Positions 35,005 through 43,269 of a stretch of 64,000 nucleotides of DNA are shown here, one piece after another. The notes under the pieces were generated by a model. That model ran no database searches. It was not told the origin of the DNA and worked only from the letters and a program-made list of their open reading frames with translations. The stretch lies in the NCBI GenBank assembly GCA_964344175.1, contig CAYFMI010000004.1:17200-81199 (forward strand), read 5' to 3'. The position numbers and the translations under genes are program-made. The DNA is from NIOZ-UU35 sp964344175. Its GTDB lineage: Bacteria; Chloroflexota; Anaerolineae; Anaerolineales; UBA11858. How positions within the stretch are numbered: position 1 is the first letter of the stretch; each line of letters begins with the position of its first letter.

Positions 35005-35648
35005 TGATCAAAGTGCTGATTTGCGACGACCAGGCCATTGTCTGTGAGGGGCTGCAAACCATCCTCGGCGCTTCACCAGACATCCAGGTTGTGGGCAACG
35101 CCCACGACGGCAGCGAAGTGTTGGAACTCGCCGAGAAAACCAAGCCCGACCTCGTCCTCATGGATCTCAAAATGCCGCTGACGAACGGGATTATTGCCAC
35201 CCGCCAGATGCGGCAAAAACACCCCGAGATTCAAGTATTGGTGTTGACCACTTATGACGATGATGAATGGCTCTTCGATGCCATTCGCAGCGGGGCTGCT
35301 GGATACCTGCTCAAAGACACCCCACCAGAAGACCTGATTGAGGCCATTCGGGGGACTGTGGCCGGAAAATCTTTCGTAGACCCAAATGTGGCCGGGAAGC
35401 TGCTCTCCAGCTACCAAGAACACGTTCCCTCCGACGCGCTGCCGACCAGGCTAAAACTCAGCGACCGCGAGAAAGAGATCATCTCCTTGCTGGCGAAGGG
35501 CTTCACAAACGCCGATATTGCCCAACAACTTTTTCTGAGTGAGGGCACAGTGCGCAACTACACCAGTGAAATCTTTAAAAAACTTGGGGTTTCTGACCGC
35601 ACTCAGGCGGCGGTACTGGCCTTGCGCTATGGCCTCATTCAGGAATAA
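35004..35648 (+). CDS. NarL/LuxR-type response regulator
   Basis: The 214-residue protein has a receiver domain with D54 (LMDLKMP) and a LuxR-type HTH at about 150-205 (LSDREKEIISLLAKG, EGTVRNYTSEIFKKLGV). It is translationally coupled to the kinase gene. The divergent exporter operon is its most likely target by analogy with drug- or envelope-stress-responsive systems. The last 10 bp overlap the convergent aldolase gene. Confidence 0.93.
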   Translation: MIKVLICDDQAIVCEGLQTILGASPDIQVVGNAHDGSEVLELAEKTKPDLVLMDLKMPLTNGIIATRQMRQKHPEIQVLVLTTYDDDEWLFDAIRSGAAGYLLKDTPPEDLIEAIRGTVAGKSFVDPNVAGKLLSSYQEHVPSDALPTRLKLSDREKEIISLLAKGFTNADIAQQLFLSEGTVRNYTSEIFKKLGVSDRTQAAVLALRYGLIQE

Positions 35649-36328
35649 CTCGCTGCGACCTTCAGGATCGACGAAGGGCGCTGAGGGGCATAGCGCTTTC
35701 CCAAAACTCGCAGAGCAGCCACCTCTGCATCATCCAGGGTTATCATTCTGCCGCCCATCCCGCGGGCGTAGAACAATGCCTGGGCCGTCGCCTCCACTGC
35801 TAATGCAGCCTGATAGGCCACTTTCAAGGATTCTCCGACCGCCACCAATCCATGATGCGCCATAATCGCCGCGCTTCCCTCCCCGACAAATTCACAGGTT
35901 ATATCGGCCAGCGCCTGTGTCCCCGGCCTACCGTAGTGAGCCACCGGGACGGCCGCGCCCAGGGCCATGGCCGATTCGTTCAACAACATCGGAAGAGCAT
36001 CCTGCCCGGTGATGCTAAAAGCTGTCGCAAAAGGCGCATGGACATGTACAACTGCGGCGACATCCTGCCGCTGCTGATAAAAGGTCAGATGCAAGGCCAA
36101 CTCGCTGGTGGGTAGCCACCGCCCCGCGACCAGCTTACCCTCCAGATCTACCACACAAATATCTCGCCACTTACGGCGCCGATACGGCATGCCGCTGGGC
36201 GTCACCGCGACCAGATCATCCCCCCGGTGCAATACGCTCAAATTCCCCTGCCCATTGCGGACAAGCCCCTCCGTGAACAACTGCAAGCCAAATTCAACGA
36301 TCTCTTTCCGTATCTTGTTTAAGCTCAT
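35639..36328 (-). CDS. class II aldolase/adducin family protein
   Basis: The product is 229 residues. Zinc-binding HVHAPF (H95 and H97) plus H158 in MAHHG, and E76 in the TSELALH helix, match class II aldolases such as L-fuculose-1-phosphate aldolase. The substrate is not clear from sequence. It is a single-gene unit facing the regulator gene. Confidence 0.88.
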   Translation of the reverse strand: MSLNKIRKEIVEFGLQLFTEGLVRNGQGNLSVLHRGDDLVAVTPSGMPYRRRKWRDICVVDLEGKLVAGRWLPTSELALHLTFYQQRQDVAAVVHVHAPFATAFSITGQDALPMLLNESAMALGAAVPVAHYGRPGTQALADITCEFVGEGSAAIMAHHGLVAVGESLKVAYQAALAVEATAQALFYARGMGGRMITLDDAEVAALRVLGKRYAPQRPSSILKVAASYS

Positions 36329-36409
36329 CTAACACCTCACTAAAAAATCTTCGCTGTGAAAGATACCACATTCCACGATATAATTCAGCCGCCGCACTGA
36401 GGCCGCATT

Positions 36410-37225
36410 ATGCAAAAATATTTCAAAAAACACATTGCCCTTACCAACGAGCATGGCTCTTGGGTATTTTTACTCAGCCCGCTGCTGATTGGTATATTCG
36501 CCGGTTCTAGTTGGTCATCGATTACGGTATATCTAATCCTGGCAGCCTTGTCCGGCTTCCTCATCCGCCAACCAATTGTCATCGCCGTTAAAGCCTATAT
36601 GGGGCGTCGCTCGCGCGCAGATTTGCCCGCAGCCCGCTTTTGGATGGTGATCTACGCGGTGATTGGCGTTCTGATGGTTATCGGGTTAATCTGGCGGGGC
36701 TTTGGTTACTTGCTTTGGCTGGTGCTGCCCGGCCTGCCTGTTTTCATCTGGCACCTCTATCTCGTCAGCCGAAGAAGCGAACGCCGCCAAATGGGCATTG
36801 AGATTGTCGCCAGCGGTGTGCTGGCGTTGGCCGCACCAGCAGGCTATTGGATTGGCATTGGATACCCCGATGCACAGGGATGGTGGCTGTGGGCATTAGC
36901 CTGGCTGCAATCAGCTGCCTCGATCGTGTATGCCTATTTGCGATTAGAGCAACGCCAATGGAGCGATTCCCCCTCAATGGGAGTCCGTTTTGCCCGGGGG
37001 CGCCGCGCCTTGCTGTACACGAGTTTCAACCTGATCTTTGTGGCGATTCTATCCCTTATGGAAATCCTCCCCCCCTGGCTGTTCCTTCCCTATCTCATCC
37101 AGTGGTTGGAAACTTTATGGGGAACATACAACCCCGCTGTCGGCGTCAAGCCCACCACAATTGGCTTCCGCCAGCTAGCCGTCAGCGCCTTGTTTACAAT
37201 TGCATTCATTTTGGCCTGGCGCTAG
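36410..37225 (+). CDS. YwiC-like integral membrane protein
   Basis: The 271-residue protein has about eight membrane helices. The N-terminal NEHGSWVFLLSPLLIG and SGFLIRQPI stretches match the YwiC-like family, whose function is unknown; its best known member is near nitrate-respiration genes of Bacillus. A TATAAT lies at 36379-36384, giving a leader of about 19 nt without an evident Shine-Dalgarno. Confidence 0.8.
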   Translation: MQKYFKKHIALTNEHGSWVFLLSPLLIGIFAGSSWSSITVYLILAALSGFLIRQPIVIAVKAYMGRRSRADLPAARFWMVIYAVIGVLMVIGLIWRGFGYLLWLVLPGLPVFIWHLYLVSRRSERRQMGIEIVASGVLALAAPAGYWIGIGYPDAQGWWLWALAWLQSAASIVYAYLRLEQRQWSDSPSMGVRFARGRRALLYTSFNLIFVAILSLMEILPPWLFLPYLIQWLETLWGTYNPAVGVKPTTIGFRQLAVSALFTIAFILAWR

Positions 37226-37280
37226 GCTAATTATCCCGCAACCACCCTGTACGATTGGGGTTATTTTCACTGAAACACCC

Positions 37281-37308
37281 TTGCATGTTCTGGGGATTAT
37301 TGTAAAAT
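37281..37308 (+). promoter_or_regulatory. promoter of the DUF4870 gene
   Basis: TTGCAT (37281-37286), a 16-bp spacer and TAAAAT (37303-37308) precede the next gene by 45 nt. Confidence 0.45.
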
Positions 37309-37353
37309 CATTGTATTGAAAGACCGTGCAACGAATTGAATTGGAGGATTAGC

Positions 37354-37683
37354 ATGACTGAACAACCGATGAACCCTGAAATTACCAGTGACGACAAACT
37401 CTGGGCTGCCCTCGGCTACCCCATTGTGCTCGTTGCCCTGATTGCCATCTTGATGGAAGACAAGAAAGCGCGTCCGTTCATCAAGTATCATGCAGTGCAA
37501 TCATTAGCGCTCAATGTTGTAATCTTAGTAATATCTATTCTCTTAGGTTTTACTGTGATAGGTCTCCTTTGCGCCCCCCTGCTTTGGTTTGTGACCTTCT
37601 GGCCCGCGTACGAGGCCTACAATGGCAAGTACATCGAACTCCCTGTGATTACCGACTTCCTTAAAAACCAGGGCTGGGTTTAA
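37354..37683 (+). CDS. DUF4870/Tic20-like small membrane protein
   Basis: The product is 109 residues from the ATG at 37354 behind TTGGAGG. A soluble N-terminus (SDDKLWAALGYP) is followed by a first helix, the characteristic D-K-K-A-R-P-F-I-K-Y-H-A-x-Q-S loop and two or three further helices. The family function is unknown. It ends at a strong bidirectional terminator before the glycine riboswitch. Confidence 0.8.
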   Translation: MTEQPMNPEITSDDKLWAALGYPIVLVALIAILMEDKKARPFIKYHAVQSLALNVVILVISILLGFTVIGLLCAPLLWFVTFWPAYEAYNGKYIELPVITDFLKNQGWV

Positions 37684-37704
37684 TTTTATCGCCGAATGGG
37701 GAGT

Positions 37705-37744
37705 AAAAAGGTGTGAAGAAAGTATACTTCACACCTTTTTATTC
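37705..37744. terminator. rho-independent terminator
   Basis: A perfect 14-bp stem (AAAAAGGTGTGAAG with its complement) and an 8-nt loop end in TTTTTATT. The A-rich left side also makes it work on the minus strand. Confidence 0.88.
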
Positions 37745-37754
37745 CCCAACCGAA

Positions 37755-37783
37755 TTGGCATTTTCGCACTTGTGATATATAAT
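37755..37783 (+). promoter_or_regulatory. consensus sigma-70 promoter of the gcv operon
   Basis: TTGGCA (37755-37760), exactly 17 bp, then TATAAT (37778-37783). Transcription should start near 37790, about 50 nt before the first glycine aptamer. Confidence 0.8.
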
Positions 37784-37841
37784 GAAATCTGAAACTTACG
37801 CTTAGCAACGCAGCAACCAACATTCAAATAAACCGATTTCT

Positions 37842-38034
37842 GGGGAGAGACTCGCATTCGTTGCGGGCACCGAAGGGGCAAACTCTGAGCAAAGACGAAG
37901 AGTGAAACTCTCAGGTAAAAGGACCCGGTTATCGAGCAACCTCTGGAAAGTTGCTGGCAGCCCAAAAGCCAGATTCCAACACCGACGGGGCAAGCCCTGC
38001 CAGGCAGGGCGAATCTCTCAGGTTTACGACAGAG
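37842..38034 (+). promoter_or_regulatory. tandem glycine riboswitch (two aptamers)
   Basis: Aptamer 1 (37842-37930) has GGGGAGAGAC, CACCGAAGGGGCAAACTC and GAAACTCTCAGGTAAAAGGA. Aptamer 2 (37941-38034) has the matching CACCGACGGGGCAAGCC, GCGAATCTCTCAGGTTTACGAC, and P1 formed by CTCTG (37941-37945) with CAGAG (38030-38034). These are the invariant blocks of the gcvT-type glycine RNA. The linker is short, as in cooperative tandem types. It lies 65 nt upstream of gcvH, consistent with glycine control of the cleavage system. Confidence 0.95.
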
Positions 38035-38063
38035 CGCACGCCGAGTATCTACGCGTGCGCTCT
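38031..38063 (+). terminator. riboswitch-controlled terminator hairpin
   Basis: AGAGCGCACG (38031-38040) pairs perfectly with CGTGCGCTCT (38054-38063), followed by TTGCTTCT. Its first four bases are also the 3' side of aptamer-2 P1, so the two structures exclude each other. Glycine binding should hold P1 and open the operon (ON switch). Confidence 0.75.
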
Positions 38064-38098
38064 TTGCTTCTACCCAAGAAACAAAATAGGAGATAATT

Positions 38099-38482
38099 AT
38101 GAACTTCCCCAAAGACCTCAAATACACCAAAAACGATGAATGGATTCGTGTCGAGGGCGAAATTGGCACCGTTGGTATCACCGACTATGCCCAAGACTCG
38201 CTCTCTGATATTGTCTTCGTGGAATATCTGGTTTTCGAGGGCGACAGCGTTACCCAGGGCGATTCGTGCGCCACGGTCGAATCGGTCAAAGCAGCGGCAG
38301 ATGTCTATGTGCCCGTCAGCGGCGAAATTATCGCCGTCAACGAAGATCTGCCCGATGCCCCTGAGGCGGTCAATAGCGATCCCTACGGCTCCTGGATGGT
38401 CAAGGTCAAACTCTCTGATCCCGCCGAGTTAGACGACTTGCTGGATGCTGAAACTGCCGAGACGATGGAACGCGACCATTAA
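38099..38482 (+). CDS. gcvH: glycine cleavage system H protein
   Basis: The 127-residue lipoyl carrier has the lipoylation site K64 in CATVESVKAAADVY. NDEWIRVEGEIGTVGITDYA and the C-terminal PYGSWMVKVKL are standard. AGGAG precedes the ATG. It shuttles the aminomethyl group from P protein to T protein. It is first in the riboswitch-controlled operon. Confidence 0.97.
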   Translation: MNFPKDLKYTKNDEWIRVEGEIGTVGITDYAQDSLSDIVFVEYLVFEGDSVTQGDSCATVESVKAAADVYVPVSGEIIAVNEDLPDAPEAVNSDPYGSWMVKVKLSDPAELDDLLDAETAETMERDH

Positions 38483-38561
38483 TTCGTAGTTGGTTGCCAG
38501 TTGATCGTTGGTGGATGTTAGGCCACTTCTTCAGCACCACTAACCACGCAAAGGAGTTATT

Positions 38562-39905
38562 ATGTTCTTACCGCATACCGACGCGGATCGTCAGGCCATG
38601 CTAAAAGCGATTGGTGTGAAAAGTATGAAAGAACTTTTCCAGTCGCTGCCGGGCGATCATCTCTATCCCGATATGGGCCTCCCCAATAGCGTAACCGAAA
38701 TGGAAGCGCTTGAGGAAATTCAGTATATTGCCGATGCCAATGAAACCGTCGGCGAACTGGTGTCTTTCCTTGGCGCAGGGGCCTACAATCACTACTCCCC
38801 CACCGTCGTCGATTCCCTGCTGCGGCGCGGCGAGTTCTATACCGCTTACACACCCTACCAGCCAGAAATTTCGCAGGGTACGCTGCAAGCCACCTTCGAA
38901 TACCAGAGTATGATTGTCAATCTCACAGGGATGGATGCTTCGAACGCTTCGCACTACGATGGCGCCACCGCCGTGGCTGAGGCCGTCAACATGGCCTATC
39001 ACAACTTCCGCGGGCGACGCACGAAGATTGTGCTCTCATCGGGCTTGCATCCTCACTACCGGGAAACCGTACACACGTACAGTCAGGATTCGAGCCTCCA
39101 TGTTGAAGGTGAAGACACCCCTCCCGACGCCGGGCCTGATGCGCTGATCTCCCTGATCGATAAGGATACCGCCCTGGTTGCCGTGCAATATCCCGATTTC
39201 TTTGGCCGCATTTTCGACTATACCAAACTGGTCGAAGCAGCCCACGCCGAGGGCGCGCTGGTGGCAATTCATGTCAACCCCTTAGCGCTCGGTCTGCTCA
39301 AGCCCCCCGGAGAATTTGGCGCCGACATTGTCACAGGCGAGGGGCAAACGCTGGGCATTCCGCTTTCATTCGGCGGCCCTTACCTGGGCATTTTCGCCAC
39401 CCGCGAAAAATATGTCCGCAAAATGGCCGGGCGTATTGTGGGTGAAACCGAAGACACCCGCGGGCAGCGCGGCTACGTGCTTACCTTGAGTACCCGCGAA
39501 CAACATATCCGCAGAGAACGCGCCACCTCGAACATTTGCACAAACCAGGGCCTGCTGGCGCTGGCGGCGGCCATTTACCTTAGCTTGCTGGGCAAGCAAG
39601 GGCTGCGCCAGGTTGCCGAATTAAACTACCACAAAGCGCATTACGCCGCCGATCAAATTGCCGCTTTACCAGGCTACGAACTTGCTTTTGACAGCCCCTT
39701 CTTCAATGAATTCAGCGTGCGCTGCCCCAAGCCCGCCGCCGAAATCAACGACCGGATGCTCGGGTACGACATTCTGGGTGGATACGACCTCGGCCAGACC
39801 GATCCTGAACTCAGCAATCTCTTACTCGTAGCCGTTACTGAAATGATTAGCCGAGAAGAAATCGACCACTTTGTACAGGCGCTTGCGGAGGTTTCGAATG
39901 ACTGA
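38562..39905 (+). CDS. gcvPA: glycine dehydrogenase (decarboxylating) subunit 1
   Basis: The product is 447 residues. It is the N-terminal half of P protein in the split form, with an N-terminus MFLPHTDADRQAML, FLGAGAYNHY, YTPYQPEISQGTLQ and RREKATSN-like RRERATSNICTNQ. The two subunits together decarboxylate glycine with PLP. AAGGAG precedes the ATG, and the end overlaps gcvPB by 8 bp. Confidence 0.96.
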   Translation: MFLPHTDADRQAMLKAIGVKSMKELFQSLPGDHLYPDMGLPNSVTEMEALEEIQYIADANETVGELVSFLGAGAYNHYSPTVVDSLLRRGEFYTAYTPYQPEISQGTLQATFEYQSMIVNLTGMDASNASHYDGATAVAEAVNMAYHNFRGRRTKIVLSSGLHPHYRETVHTYSQDSSLHVEGEDTPPDAGPDALISLIDKDTALVAVQYPDFFGRIFDYTKLVEAAHAEGALVAIHVNPLALGLLKPPGEFGADIVTGEGQTLGIPLSFGGPYLGIFATREKYVRKMAGRIVGETEDTRGQRGYVLTLSTREQHIRRERATSNICTNQGLLALAAAIYLSLLGKQGLRQVAELNYHKAHYAADQIAALPGYELAFDSPFFNEFSVRCPKPAAEINDRMLGYDILGGYDLGQTDPELSNLLLVAVTEMISREEIDHFVQALAEVSND

Positions 39906-41388
39906 GCAACCCACCAAATCCAAAGTTGAACCCACCGTTTACGATCTCTCTTCGCCGGGACGCCAGGGGGCTTACTACCCCGCGCCGGATGTGCCCACCA
40001 GCGAAATTCCAGCATTCCTGATACGGGAGGATTTACCACTCCCTGAGCTATCTGAGATTGATGTGGTACGGCACTTCACGCGGCTCTCGCAGTTGAATCA
40101 CGGTGTCGATACCGGGTTTTACCCCCTGGGGTCGTGTACCATGAAATACAACCCCAAAATTAATGAAGTCACCGCTCGCATGGCCGGGTTCGCTCAGGTG
40201 CATCCTCTCCAACCAGAAGAGACCACCCAGGGCGCTATCGGGCTGATTTTCGAGTTACAAGAATGGCTCAAAGCCATCAGCGGCTTCGCCGGTGTTAGCT
40301 TGCAACCCGCAGCCGGCGCGCACGGCGAACTGACCGGCGTACTGATCATGCGCGCCTACCACAATGCCCGCGGCGACAAGAAACGCACCAAGATGCTCAT
40401 TCCCGACTCGGCCCACGGCACCAACCCGGCCACATCGGCAATGAGTGATCTGAAAGTTGTCCAGCTTCCCTCCGATGGGCGCGGCAACGTCGATTTGGAT
40501 GCCCTCAAAGCCGAGTGCGACGACACCCTGGCAGGCATCATGATTACCAACCCCAATACCCTGGGCCTCTTCGACGAGAACATCAAGCAGGTTTGCGATA
40601 TGGTGCACGAGGCCGGCGGTCTGGTCTACGGCGATGGCGCCAACCTGAATGCCATGATGGGCATCTCGCGCCCGGCAGACTGCGGCGTGGACGTAATGCA
40701 CTTCAACCTGCACAAAACCTTCTCGACGCCACACGGCGGCGGCGGGCCTGGCTCCGGCCCGGTGGGTGTGAACGCTGAGTTAGCCGAGTTCTTGCCTGGC
40801 CCAATCGCAGCCGTACTCGACGAAGGCAACGCCGAAGAACCGCCTTTCTTCGGCTGGATGTACCCCGAAAAAAGCATCGGACGCGTCAAGGCCTTCCACG
40901 GCCACTTTGGCATCATGGTACGCGCCTTCACCTACATGCTCATGCTGGGCGGCAACGGACTGCGCGAGGCATCTGAGCACGCCGTGCTGAACGCCAACTA
41001 TTTGCAAGCCCTCCTGCGGGATACCTACCAGATCCCTCACGACCGCATCTGTATGCACGAGTTTGTTATGGAAGGCCATTGGGACGATGTGCCCGACATC
41101 CATGCGTTGGATATTTCTAAGCGCCTGATGGATTTCGGCTTCCACCCCCCCACGAACTACTTCCCATTGATCGTACCCGAAGCCTTAATGATCGAGCCGA
41201 CCGAAACGGAGAGCAAAGAAACCCTGGATGCCTTCGCCGATACCTTGATCCAAATTGCGGAAGAAGCGCGCACAAACCCAGAACTTCTCCAGACCGCGCC
41301 ACACGACACTCCCTTTGGCCGTCTTGACGAGGTCAAAGCGGCCCGCGAGTTGGTGCTGTGCTGCTGGCTGCCCGATTCGACAGAATAA
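39898..41388 (+). CDS. gcvPB: glycine dehydrogenase (decarboxylating) subunit 2
   Basis: The product is 496 residues. The PLP lysine is K273 in FNLHKTFSTPHGGGGPG. LGSCTMKYNPKIN, PDSAHGTNPATSAM and ITNPNTLGLF are typical. The start overlaps gcvPA and the gene ends before a perfect terminator. The T protein gene (gcvT) and lpd are not in this operon or window, so they must be elsewhere. Confidence 0.96.
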   Translation: MTEQPTKSKVEPTVYDLSSPGRQGAYYPAPDVPTSEIPAFLIREDLPLPELSEIDVVRHFTRLSQLNHGVDTGFYPLGSCTMKYNPKINEVTARMAGFAQVHPLQPEETTQGAIGLIFELQEWLKAISGFAGVSLQPAAGAHGELTGVLIMRAYHNARGDKKRTKMLIPDSAHGTNPATSAMSDLKVVQLPSDGRGNVDLDALKAECDDTLAGIMITNPNTLGLFDENIKQVCDMVHEAGGLVYGDGANLNAMMGISRPADCGVDVMHFNLHKTFSTPHGGGGPGSGPVGVNAELAEFLPGPIAAVLDEGNAEEPPFFGWMYPEKSIGRVKAFHGHFGIMVRAFTYMLMLGGNGLREASEHAVLNANYLQALLRDTYQIPHDRICMHEFVMEGHWDDVPDIHALDISKRLMDFGFHPPTNYFPLIVPEALMIEPTETESKETLDAFADTLIQIAEEARTNPELLQTAPHDTPFGRLDEVKAARELVLCCWLPDSTE

Positions 41389-41413
41389 CAAATTACTTCC
41401 AGACATAAATAAT

Positions 41414-41456
41414 CACAAAAACAGGGTTCCGGTGTAACTGGAACCCTGTTTTTGTG
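41414..41456. terminator. terminator of the gcv operon
   Basis: A perfect 17-bp stem (CACAAAAACAGGGTTCC with its complement) with a 9-nt loop; the right arm contains TTTTT. Confidence 0.85.
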
Positions 41457-41553
41457 AAACAAATCACCGCCTGCTATATTTGATTTTGAAATATTTGCAT
41501 CCCCTGCCTGATGGTAAAATACAGGCCCTATCATCCCTATTGAGGACAACAGT

Positions 41554-43260
41554 ATGTCTGATGCAAATCAATTCCGTCTTGTCAAGCCCCGCGAGACGAT
41601 CGAAGCCCACCTGCCCGATGGTCGCGCACTATCGGGGCCGCGCGGCGCAACCGCCGGCGAATTTCTAGAGCTACTCACCAACGAAAGCGAAGCGCCTATC
41701 GTTGGCGTAGTCGTCAATGGCGAATTGCGCGAGTTGACTTATCCACTTCATTTTGATGCCCGCATCCGCCCCATTAGCATGAGCGAAGCCGACGGGATGC
41801 GCTTCTACCGACGCTCATTGACTTTCCTGCTAGAAAGCGCCTTTCATCAAATGTTCCCGCAGGCCATTCTGGCGATTGACCACTCAATTGCCTCGGGCGG
41901 GTATTTTTGTCAGGTTTTCAACAGCCCGTCGTTATCGGAAGATCAACTTGCCCAACTTGAAAACCGAATGAACCAACTCGTAGAGGCCGACCTGCCCTTC
42001 ATTCGAGAGAAAGTCCCCCTGGATGAGGCCATCGCCTATTTCAAAGAGAAGGGCTATCGCGATAAAATCAGGCTGCTCAAGCACCGCAAAAAAGAATACC
42101 TGATTTTATATTCACTGGGTGAGCATCGCGACTATCATCATGGTTATATGGTGCCCTCATCCAGTTGTCTTAAATGGTTCAAGCTCTCGCCCATGGGCGA
42201 CGGCTTTGTCATGCGCTTCCCGCGCCGCCATCGCCCCACCGAGCTTTTGCCATTGCCCGACTACAGCACCCTGCTAACCACCTTCCGTCAATACGGCGAT
42301 TGGCTGCAAAGGCTGGGGATTGACAACGTAGGCACGCTGAACGATGCCATCAGCGAGAAACGCATTCGAGAATTGATCCTGGTTTCCGAGGCGCTCCACG
42401 AGGGGCGCATCTCCGAAATTGCAAGCATGATCGCCGAACGCATTAATCAGGTGCGCGTGATTCTGATTGCCGGGCCGTCGTCTTCAGGGAAGACCACCTT
42501 CTCCAAGCGTCTGACCGTGCAACTGCTTGCCCGGGGAATCTCGCCCTTCCCCCTGGAAATGGATAATTATTTTGTCGATCGTGAACTCACGCCGCGCGAT
42601 GAAAAGGGTGAATATAATTTCGAGACCATCAAAGCGGTTGATACACGGCAACTAGGCGAGGACTTACAGCGCTTGATCAATGGCGAGCGCGTGCAATTGC
42701 CTAAATTTGACTTCAAAGTTGGTCGAAGCTCTCCAGGCGAAACCGTGCAACTACAGCCTGGGCAAATTATTATTTTAGAGGGCATTCACGGTTTGAACCC
42801 TGAGCTTATCCCCAATGTGCCGGTTGAGCAAACCTTTCGCATCTACGCTTCAGCATTAACGCAACTCAACCTTGACTGGCACAACCGCGTCTCGACCACC
42901 GATACGCGGCTGATCCGGCGGATTGTGCGCGATGCCCGCGAGCGCGGCTACACCGCCCAAGATACCATCGCCCGGTGGGAATCGGTACGCCGCGGTGAGA
43001 AGCGCTATATCTTCCCCTATCAGAATAACGCCGATGTGATGTTCAACTCCGCCCTGGTCTACGAGTTGGCCGCCCTGAAACCTTTGGCCGAACCCATTCT
43101 GCGGCAAGTTCCGCACGGGTCACCAGAACACATCGAAGCCAAAAGGCTGCTGGCATTACTGGAGTGGTTCTTGCCGATTGATGCCGAAGCCATTCCCGAC
43201 AACTCCTTATTGCGGGAATTTTTGGGCCGATCCATTCTCAAGAATCTAAAAATCTGGTAA
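41554..43260 (+). CDS. nucleoside (uridine) kinase with TGS/ThrRS-like N-terminal domains
   Basis: The product is 568 residues. A TGS-like domain (residues about 15-75) and a threonyl/alanyl-tRNA-synthetase second-additional-like domain (about 85-230; HHGYMVPSS) precede a uridine kinase/PRK P-loop domain with GPSSSGKT at about 306-314, EMDNYFVDR and ILEGIHGLNP. This fusion is a known family of unclear physiological role, probably phosphorylating a nucleoside. GAGGACA precedes the ATG and a TGGTAAAAT element is at 41512-41520. It is 9 bp before the malic enzyme gene. Confidence 0.9.
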   Translation: MSDANQFRLVKPRETIEAHLPDGRALSGPRGATAGEFLELLTNESEAPIVGVVVNGELRELTYPLHFDARIRPISMSEADGMRFYRRSLTFLLESAFHQMFPQAILAIDHSIASGGYFCQVFNSPSLSEDQLAQLENRMNQLVEADLPFIREKVPLDEAIAYFKEKGYRDKIRLLKHRKKEYLILYSLGEHRDYHHGYMVPSSSCLKWFKLSPMGDGFVMRFPRRHRPTELLPLPDYSTLLTTFRQYGDWLQRLGIDNVGTLNDAISEKRIRELILVSEALHEGRISEIASMIAERINQVRVILIAGPSSSGKTTFSKRLTVQLLARGISPFPLEMDNYFVDRELTPRDEKGEYNFETIKAVDTRQLGEDLQRLINGERVQLPKFDFKVGRSSPGETVQLQPGQIIILEGIHGLNPELIPNVPVEQTFRIYASALTQLNLDWHNRVSTTDTRLIRRIVRDARERGYTAQDTIARWESVRRGEKRYIFPYQNNADVMFNSALVYELAALKPLAEPILRQVPHGSPEHIEAKRLLALLEWFLPIDAEAIPDNSLLREFLGRSILKNLKIW

Positions 43261-43269
43261 CACCTCCAA

